A DNA stretch of 64,000 bases from Ectocarpus siliculosus (Eukaryota > Sar > Phaeophyceae > Ectocarpales > Ectocarpaceae), in assembly GCA_000310025.1 (NCBI GenBank), contig FN648382.1, positions 9,292 to 73,291 of the forward strand, written 5' to 3'. The position numbers were made by a program, and so were the translations under genes. Numbering within the stretch: the first letter of the stretch is position 1; every line of letters starts with the position of its first letter. Positions 56,090 through 64,000 of this stretch are shown here, piece by piece. The notes beneath the pieces are model-generated. The model saw nothing but the letters and a program-made list of their open reading frames with translations. It did no database searches and was not told the origin of the DNA.

Positions 56090-58067
56090 AAGAACCACAA
56101 GGAGCATCCAAAACCGTGGAGTAACTATTGTATACTCCGGGAGAGAAAGCTTCCGAGGGCCGGGGGTGTCCAAAGATCGAACAATGTACTGGCCTGTCAC
56201 GAAACTACTATCTGCCCAAGCCACCAAAGTCCATCCAAAGCTTTGTACCAAATGTGGGCTCCGACAGGCAAAACAGAAACAGAGAAGCGAACCAACCAAG
56301 TGTCACGCGAAACCAACTCGTACCCGGGAGCAATGAAACGTTCGGCCTGATTCCGAGCAAGTTCTCGGTCGGCCGAAGCTATCCGAGCATTTCGATAAGC
56401 TCGGTTTCCTTGTACGCGCTGACTAGCGTTACCAGACCAGTAAAGCAGAATATGTTTTCTGTATTCCTGCAAATCAGACTCCCTTTCCCACGACGGGGTC
56501 AACAAACCAATCCAATGAGTCAGGTACAAGACAGCTACCACGCCACCGCTTCCACGTACAATTTGGTGTCCTGAAATATTCTCAACATCCAGACGACTAG
56601 ACCCCGCTAAAATATCATCGGCAGTCAAATTATACGGGGGAGACTTGTTACTATACGAGTGCAAAACATATTTCGACAGATTGGCCGGCATATACTAAGC
56701 AGGTCATCCGTGTCGTATGGGTTGGTACACGGTTTGCACCGCAAGACTGAGACACGGTTGCGAGATTCTGGTCCCAGCATGTCTGACGGCAAGTCCAAGT
56801 AGAGAAGTTTGCGCTCCACAGGTTTTCCATCCGGTGAATCCTCCGCTTTGGCCGGGCCAACAGCAAGGATTTTATACGGTCCGGTGTAGTTGAGCGAAAG
56901 CTTCGCTTTGAGCACCTAATCATCGGTGTGTTTCCGCACACCCTGCCGAATAGTAGCGGCAGAGTTGTAGACCCAAGCCCAACCACCAACTTCGTACTTC
57001 GGGATCTGACGCAGACCGTCCAACAGTGCAGAGTTACGACGTTCGACACGCGACACCGTAATCGCATGTTGTTCCCGCACCAACGCGTAAGCTCTTCTCT
57101 GGCGTTCCACCGCAAGATTGCAGAACGCGAGCTGGTCTCGATCCAAACTTTGATGGCCACCCACGCTAGGGTGGTCCAAAACAGAAAGCGGGAGACGGGG
57201 CAACCGTCCAATATGCACTTCATTTGGCGCCAAACCTGTGGCGGTGTTTACCGAGTTGTTGTATGCAAACTCGACATGGGGAAGATGGACGTCCCAATCG
57301 TCCTGACGCTCATTGACCACAACAGCAAGCATTTGAGCCATGGTGTGGTTAACACGCTCGGCCCCACCGTTAGTTTGGGGGTGGTACGAACTGGTGGTGA
57401 CTTTCTTGATCTTCATCAGCTCGTAAATAGCCATGGACAACTTGGAACAAAATTGCATACCGTTATCCGAAAGAAGAGTCACAGGACAACCCCACAACGC
57501 CATGTAGCGGTTGACGAAAATGTTAGCCGTTCCCTTAGCTGTAAATTCCGCCTTGGTAGTGGCATACATATCCGCCCGTCGACTGAAACGGTCCGTAAAC
57601 AAAAGTATATATGCATTCCCACGGGACGTGACCGGCAATGGCCCAAAAAAATCGACGCTCACTACAATACCCGGCCCGTTCGGGAGGGGCAGAGTGAGCG
57701 TAGGCCAGCGGTACGTTTGCCGGGAAGTCTTGCGCGCTTGGCAAGTTAAACAATGCCGAAGCCACCAACGAACGGACAAGTCCATTCCAATCCACCAGAA
57801 AAATCGCTCCAACATACGTACAGTCCGAGCGGTGCCCAGGTGAAAAGACGCGGTGGCGTGACATGCTTGTAGGACCCAAGGTCGCAATAGCATAGGCACG
57901 TATATGCGCGGAGTCTTCGAAGGCGGGAGGCGAGTGATACGCCCGCCCGAACTACCGAGAGGCAGTGGGGCAGAATTTCGCACCAACAATCGCGTACCAT
58001 CGTCTGGTGTGTAGGCATGTTTTAGATGCGAGGGCGACAACATCAGACAACGCCGGCCGCCGCGCAC
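56090..58067 (-). pseudogene. Integrase with chromodomain-like and Tudor-like modules, second Gypsy
   Basis: Frame 58067-56916: zinc-binding region (HLGTARTVRMLERFFWW ... CLTCQARK), DDE core with VDFFGPLPVTSRG, LLSDNGMQF and GGAERVNHTMAQ, followed by a C-terminal linker. A TAG at 56916-56918 interrupts it where the first element has Lys. The frame continues to 56625 with GPY/F (YTGPYKILAV). A shift near 56695 leads to 56691-56197 with the chromodomain-like stretch (LYLTHWIGLLTPSWERESDL) and the start of the Tudor-like module (HIWYKALDGLWWLGQI). A further shift near 56220 completes that module. Degradation here is heavier than in the first element. Confidence 0.85.
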
Positions 58068-58393
58068 AGGGCAAGCAATCCCAGAATGTATCCGGCAAAA
58101 CCGCCGGGGATCCCAAAGACGAAAAATGTATAGCCGCTACACACTCACTTTCGGACAGCTGTTCTCGGGCCCAATCGGCATGTGAGAATGTATGCACACA
58201 GTCGCGGAGGTGAGCTTCCTCAGCGGCCGTGGGCGGCACCACGGAAGTCGCAGGGCTAGTACCCGCGGGCGACAACACTGGCGGTATGAGCGCTGCGGGC
58301 GGCGGTGGCGCCGGGGTGGCGGCAGCAGGCGCGGGCGGCGGCGGCGGCGGCAATTCAGCCGGCGCCGAAGAAGGCAGCGGGCCAGAAGTAGGG

Positions 58394-59432
58394 CTACCCA
58401 CGGTTCTCGTAGACCGCGCAGTACCTGTCGACGGGGCCGGCGTTCGAGGAGGCCGCGGCGTTCTGGGCACCACAACGGCCCGTGGTTGTTTCGGAAAATA
58501 ATTGGGACGGCTGTGAAGCCATGCCCGAGGCCGAATTCGTTCTCGCCCTGGTACGAGAAGAAATCAGGCCACGCGAAAGCGACAGGATAGCTGAGGAGGT
58601 TCCGACGGTGGACGAGGGAGCGACGTCTGGCTCCGCAGAAACGGAAGCCGGAGGAGGTCCATCGGGCACAGAACTCTCGGGGGCTGTATCGCAAACGACA
58701 GCGAAAACACCAGGCGGCGAAGATTTCGACGAGTCAACTACGGAGGAGGGCGACGGAGCCGGCAGGACCATTTGTGGCCCAAAACGGCGGAAGTCCCCAA
58801 AGTCATCCTCCGTCAGAGGCGCGTGTGCCAACGCGTCTCGTTGATCGTCAATGTCAAGCCCACCCAAGCCGATGTTCGGCGTCGAACTAGAGTGATAACT
58901 CCGTCCGCACGCACGAATGAGATACACGCCCGCGGCGTCATCGACTGCGATACTGGTGTCACCGTGTCTATCCGCGTCGGTTGCCGGCAAGGGCAACCGC
59001 GAAAGAAAATCCGCATTGGCGTTGGCAGTGCCTTTGCGGTAGACAAGGGTGTAATTGAACGAGGAAAGGAACTCGAGCCAACGTTGGACGCGGGCGTTGT
59101 GTTCACCCACCTTGACGATGCTCTCCAAAGCCTTGTGATCCGAATAAATCAGAAAGTGCGTAGACCAAAAAATTCCGCGTAAGCGTTTAAATTGCCCACA
59201 CGATACTTCCAGCTTCCAAGTCGAGCACTGTCCAATTGCGCTCGGATTCGAGCGTAGCGCGGCTAACGAACAGAATGGGACGGATTGAACCATCGGCCTG
59301 TTCCTGTTCAAGGGCCGCACCAAAACCATCGATACAGGCGTCACAGCAAAGCCGGAGAGGGCGGCTGCCATCTGCGACAGCGTCCCAATCCGGGAAAGCC
59401 AAAACCGGAGGTTCGGACAGTTTCGCCAAGAG
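58394..59432 (-). pseudogene. RNase H and linker, second Gypsy
   Basis: After TAA 59433-59435 the RT frame continues through the connection and the first RNase H motif (CDACIDGFGAALEQEQ). A frameshift near 59190 moves to the frame 59371-58394 with YSDHKALESIVKVGEHNAR and NADFLSRLP. A Pro/Ser-rich linker of about 200 residues then leads towards the integrase. Confidence 0.85.
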
Positions 59433-61964
59433 TTATTGGACAGTATCCGCCATAGCGGGCGTAAAACAAAACTTCGCGTCCTTACGCAAAAGGTCTGTGA
59501 GTGGTTTCACGCGCATGGCCAAACCCTTGATGAATTTGCGGTAATACGAAAGCCCACCCAGCAAGGAACGCAGGTTTTTGACGTTGTTAGGCAGCGGCAT
59601 TTTTGTGAGGGCTTCGACCTTATCGGCACGAGGACTAACACCCGCAGGGGAGATTGTGTGGCCTAAATAAACAGCCTCCTTAGCGCCGACGCGACTCTTG
59701 GAAGGAGAAAGCTTGAGGTTGTACTTGCGCAAACGCTCCAAAAACAACCGTATGTTGGCGACATGGTGGATGGGGTCGGCGTCAAACACAATCACATCGT
59801 CCAGGTATGCAAGCACCTGGTCCAGACCTTTAACCACTTCGTTGATGACCATGGTGAACCACAACGGTGCCACGGAGCTTCCCTGAGGCATACAGAGCCA
59901 CTCGAAAAGTTGCGTGGGCGTACAAAACGCCGTAAGCTGAACCGTGCCCTCTTCGACGGTGATTTGGTGGAAAGCGGAGTTAAGATCGAAAATGGAAAAC
60001 ACCTTGCCCTTGTGCAGGGAATCGATGATGTGGTCAACTCGCGGCTGCGGTTGTTGACCAAGGCTGCACAATTTGTTAAGCTTTTTGTAGTTCACGGTCA
60101 AACGCAGATTGCCGTCCTTTTTAGGCATGACAACCAGAGGGCTCGCCCACGGCGATTGCGAGTGCTGAATAAGACCGGCAGCAAGGTATTGATCGAGAAT
60201 TGCATCGACCTTGTTCTCCACCAGAGGGTTGAGTCTATAGGGACGCGAGGCCAACGGTTTCGTGCCCGGGGGCACTTCCAAACGAAACGGTTTCACGGAA
60301 CAGCAACCGAAATCGGACGGTGACCGCGAAAACATATCCGAAAAGTCACACAGCACATCCGCCAGGCTGTCGATGGCTTCCGTGGTCCAACCCGAGTCAT
60401 GTAAATCAATTGTGACATCGTGCAAATGTGCAGGCAAACGTTGCCACAACTCGCGAAAACTCACTCGCTGCGCTTCTGAGAGGCGTTCCAACAAATCCGG
60501 TGGCGGCGGTTTCGGCGGCAGTGAGGCCGCGGGAGAATCCGAGATCTCCGGATCCGCAACCGGGATGATTGAATGCAAAGAATTCACGCGACACGGCGGC
60601 CCATCCGCGGAACGGGCTGGCGGCGGAGGGTCACTCAACCCAACGCCCTCGGCCGTCTGCGGTGTAGGATCAATCGACGCAAGGGGGATCTGCACAAGTG
60701 GGGCAGTCGCCACTCCAAGCACCTCACCTGGCTCCAACTCGGCGCACCCTGTCAATGGGATGTGTTGAGGCCCGTCCGAAACAAACGCGTCCGACGCCGA
60801 GAGGGCGCCGAGTTTCGGTAAAAACGTGACAAGATAGTTGCCGGTGAGAGCGGGGGTGACAGAGTTGCGAACGAGGTTCACCCTCGTCAAAGTGGGTTTA
60901 TCGGAAAGGGAGACACCCTTCCTGCCGGCGTACCGCAGGAAGTAAGATGCCCCGGGGGCGGAGGGTCCAGCGACATACGCGGAAGCTCCCGCCGCAAAAT
61001 CCGATGACAGAGAAAGTTTCTCCATAATGCGTCCACTTGCCGACCGCGTGGGCAAAGTAGTGGACAAACGAGAGTTAAAACGCATCCAACTATCACGTCC
61101 AAGAAGGAGGGCGTGACCCATGGCGGCAGCTGGGACAACATACACCCACACCGCTAACGAAGCGGTGGCACTATCACCACAAAAAAATTGAACGTACATC
61201 CGCACGGATGAGGTGGTTTCAAGAGCATTGCCAGAGCCAAAACCACCCCACTGGCGAACGGGCACCGAACGACGACTGTGGACAGATGCAGCTCCTGACG
61301 CCTCCATGGCTTCAAGGAAAGCATCACTAATGAAAGATGAAGGTGAGCCCGAGTCCAAAAGGGCTACACCAGGCGCTGTACACACGGCTCCGGTACCACT
61401 ATGCACGCGGACTCGCGTCGTAGAGGTATCGCAATCTACTAAAACATCACCGCTCACCAAATCTGGGCCGTGTTCCGCCAATAGCGGCGGTGGGGAAGCG
61501 GCGGCTTCGCGAAAAGCAGTCGAGGCAATATGCAGCACCTGTTTCGAGTGGTCCGCGGGCGTGTTGGCTGGCACGTCCAGTGGGCCACGCGCGTCCTCGG
61601 GCGAGGAATCATTGGCCGAAGAGTCCTCACCCGGGGGCGCAATTTCGTGGATAGTGGGGCACACGGGGGCAGGTTGCCCCGAGTGTTCAGGGCGTAAAGG
61701 CTTATTGGGTTCGACCGGGCGCACACGCAGAAGCGTGCGCGTCGCAACAAGCGCTTTGCCCAAAAGGTTTTCACCAGTCCACTTGGAGGGCAACGCCGCA
61801 CGCGGGTCGAAGGCATCAACACCAATGCCCCACAATCCGTCATAAGGACTGGCCTCCGCTATCTGTCTATCACCCGTAGCCAACAAACGTTCACGCGCGT
61901 CAGCATTTTGGGCGAATTTGCATACAAAAGCGAAAAGACAGCATCCTCGCGCCGGAGCTCCCAT
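59433..61964 (-). pseudogene. NADAR C-terminal half, aspartic protease and RT, second Gypsy
   Basis: An 843-codon frame. Its N-terminal part is the second half of the NADAR domain (EASPYDGLWGIG and GENLLGKALVATR, to about 61737). A Pro-rich linker, the protease site LLDSGSPSSF, and RT follow, the last with LVVMPKKDGN, SIFDLNSAFHQI, FEWLCMPQGSSVAP and YLDD. NADAR is thus physically fused to protease-RT in one frame here. The protease motif has Ser (DSGS) in place of the Thr in DTGS, which occurs in many active retroelement proteases. Confidence 0.88.
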
Positions 61965-62590
61965 AGAGCATGGTCAAAACCGCGTACCTTGCGACCAAGG
62001 GACTTGTATTCTCTCGGGTCGGAGGTAGCCATGATTTTGGCATTTTCGGCATCATCGTCGAAAATGCGGGCTTTCTCCGCCATCATGAACTGTTCGCCGC
62101 ACACGTAGCGAATGCCATGAACCGAGAACTCACAGGGCGTCCAGTTAGACAGAAAGGACGGCGGTTTCCAAAAGAGGAAAACCTCATCGTTATAGTATTC
62201 CTGACAACCGTCAAAAACAGGGGCCTGCCGCGCGGGTGCGCTTACCTTCCCCGAAGAATCATCAAGAGAAATGGCACCGGCAACCGGCAGGACAATCTGG
62301 GTGCCGCCCGAAGGCGGGCCGGATTGTGGGTTACGAGGAGAGGCAGGCAAGAGCGGTGAACCAGCCGCAGAAGCGTGCGAAACCAAGCGGTCTACGCGGG
62401 CGTTTTCGCGCAAAACGTCGGCGTAGGCCCGTTCATTAAAAGCGGCCTTCATCGCGGGCGCTCGACCAACATGGTCAGCGGCCGCGGGAGGCTCGGGACC
62501 GCTATTTTGTGACAAAGAACATGAACCGTCCGATTTGGGGAAACCGTTACTTGCGCTCGGCAACGGCGGTGCAGTCAGCACCGTGCGACG
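61859..62590 (-). pseudogene. NADAR N-terminal half with upstream linker, second Gypsy
   Basis: A disordered linker of about 130 residues is followed by the first half of NADAR (from about 62190): FLSNWTPCEFSVHG, CGEQFMMAEKARIF and GRKVRGFDHALWE. A one-base deletion in an A-run near 61917-61919 breaks the domain exactly at the AKF motif; the remainder continues in the frame starting at 61964. Upstream, this frame is the same as that of gag, interrupted by TAA 62591-62593. Confidence 0.85.
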
Positions 62591-62593
62591 TTA

Positions 62594-63973
62594 GTGCTCC
62601 GTAGAGGAACGTCGCGAGGGGTCCGGAGGGGGCGCGGTGGGTACAAGCGTACTCGAGCCACCGCGGCGGGCCTGCGGTTGTCCCGAAGGTTCCTGTGCTC
62701 CAGCGTGGTTGACGAGACCACCCGGAGCCGCCGAAACGGTGGGAGAAGCCGGAGCCATGCCTCCGGGGGGCGTAGACATCGGGGCGAGCGTCCGTGAGAC
62801 ACCCGAAGTCTGGTCGGCCCCTCGCCCACACCACAAGACTGTATTCGGCGCCGACGAGTCACGTCGGTCATCCAAAACAGGCTGTGATGAGGCGTGAGGC
62901 GACATCTGAGAAATAAAAGGTTGGGAAACTAACATAGGCGAACCCGAAGGCGTCTGTGTGATACGAACATCTTGGGAACTAGTCGTACAGCGCACACCCG
63001 GTGCTGTTGACGGCGATGTGTGCAAAAGGCCGTCACCGGCGTGTCAGTTACCCCGCGAGTGCGGGGTTCCGGAACTTCGAACGTACGGAGTTCCAGGTAC
63101 GGCGGCGGGCGCCGGGGTCGCGGCGGCGCCTACGGCCGGCGCCGGGGGTGGTGCGTGTGTAGTTGAGTTACGTTTCCCAGAGCGGCGGCCGTCGCCCTGT
63201 GTATGGCCGCTGCTCTTACCCGGGCCATTTTTATTGTGTACACGCGGGCGGTGCGACTTCATGCGGCTTTGCCAACGTTGAAAAACCTGAACGCTATCAG
63301 CATGCGAAGCAATGGCCAGGTTTAAGAGGCCGGTGTAATTGGTGAAAGCATACGGGCAAGTTTTGAGGCTGTGGCCCGCCTGCCCACAGTTGAGACATTG
63401 GCCAGAAAATCAACGCAGAGCTTGCGCTCGGTCGACAGGGGTCAACAGCGGTGTAAACAAAGGGGGGTCCATCTTAGCCATACTTGCCACAACGCTGTAC
63501 ACAAAGCCGTAGTGACCACGCAACGGCCAGCAGTCGTAGTCCTGCTCGAATGGACATGTGTTATCGGACGGCACAGGGTCGATAGCCATCACCCCGGCGT
63601 GAAATTGTGTTCCCGGCGACCACGCGGACGGCTGCAGCGGCGGCGGCGGTGGCGGCCGCTGCTGCCCCACGGTCGCAGTCATGGCTCGTGTGGGCGCCGA
63701 TGAAAACCCAGAGGTGACAGTGGTAAAATAACGGTCGCCGTTGCAGGCGGGCGAGTGTTTTAGTGCTTCCTCCGACGACAAAGCATCCCAAAGCTCATCC
63801 TGATCACTAAACACCACGTTGTGGAGAATCTTCCCTTTCAACGGCAAAGACGAGAGAACATTCGGGTACTGCTCCAACAAAGCGTCCCGAAGCGCACGCT
63901 GTACCATGCGCAGATCCGGCGCGAAAGCCCTATGCGAGGCCAACTCCGACATTGCTAACGCCTTAAACTTCAT
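62594..63973 (-). pseudogene. Gag capsid end, zinc knuckle and linker, second Gypsy
   Basis: One frame with stops at 63410-63412 (TGA), 63044-63046 (TGA) and 62591-62593 (TAA). The 5' part is the capsid C-terminus and a Pro-rich linker (FTPLLTPVDRAQAL matches the first element's TPLLTQEARSQAF). The zinc knuckle CLNCGQAGHSLKTC is at 63356-63397, with a basic tail afterwards. The capsid N-terminus lies beyond 64000. Confidence 0.8.
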
Positions 63974-64000
63974 AACGAATTTGCTGTACGGCGTGCCGTT

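Larger units (their letters stand above)
55277..64000 (-). mobile_element. Second Ty3/Gypsy element with NADAR cargo, runs off the window
   Basis: Minus-strand order from the right edge: capsid end, zinc knuckle, linker, NADAR, aspartic protease, RT, RNase H, linker, integrase, GPY/F, chromodomain-like, Tudor-like, polypurine tract and a candidate 3' LTR. It is clearly related to the element at 16.5-29.8 kb, but the proteins differ at many residues, so it belongs to a different subfamily. In-frame stops (63410-63412, 63044-63046, 62591-62593, 59433-59435, 56916-56918) and several frameshifts show it is decayed. The 5' LTR lies beyond 64000. It occupies the region where the next intron of the PDR transporter is expected. 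Confidence 0.92.

Noticed and set aside
58229-58590. Plus-strand Gly- or Arg-rich open frames
   Set aside because: They are antisense shadows of the Ala/Pro-rich linker between RNase H and integrase of the minus-strand element.

Overview
The window looks like nuclear DNA of an intron-rich eukaryote, most likely a brown alga or a related stramenopile. This is inferred from many short phase-matched exons separated by introns of roughly 0.1-2.7 kb with GT/AG borders, a plant/oomycete-style PDR (ABCG) transporter, and a heavy load of Copia and Gypsy LTR elements. No rRNA, canonical tRNA, CRISPR array or bacterial operon was seen. All gene models were spliced by hand from the sequence, so boundaries are inferences checked only by reading frame, splice dinucleotides and exon phase.

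Layout. 1-8.2 kb is mostly repeats: an ACCGCC-rich satellite, a dispersed repeat, a possible gene fragment, a CAGGGT motif cluster, a decayed Copia pol relic (3.6-5.1 kb) and a three-copy 70-bp tandem repeat. 8.2-15.25 kb (minus) is a nine-exon gene for a five-TM protein with prominin/tweety-like topology; its first intron carries a Harbinger-like foldback element with a TTA target duplication. 16.53-29.77 kb is a complete 13.2-kb Gypsy element with 268-bp LTRs (6 differences) and a 4-bp AACT duplication. 31.35-35.86 kb is a very young Copia element (254-bp LTRs, 2 differences, TGTTT duplication) that has lost its reverse transcriptase core. 37.2-41.8 kb holds two small divergent genes of unknown function, with a tRNA-derived SINE and a CCATGG-rich foldback in an intron. 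42.17-53.53 kb (plus) is the N-terminal half (NBD1-TMD1-linker, 19 exons) of a full-size PDR transporter. 55.28-64.0 kb (minus) is a second, diverged and decayed Gypsy element that runs off the window.

Main discovery. Both Gypsy elements carry a NADAR/YbiA-like domain (the ADP-ribose/N-glycosidase fold) between gag and the aspartic protease, and both end their integrase with a chromodomain-like module followed by a Tudor-like module. The two copies are clearly diverged from each other, so the cargo looks like a fixed part of this lineage and not a one-off capture. A retroelement-encoded NADAR could process ADP-ribosylated nucleic acid or NAD-derived metabolites during replication; that role is inference.

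How the parts relate. The host genes are scattered between and interrupted by transposons: the minus-strand Gypsy lies in what should be the next intron of the transporter, whose second NBD-TMD half is not visible in this window.
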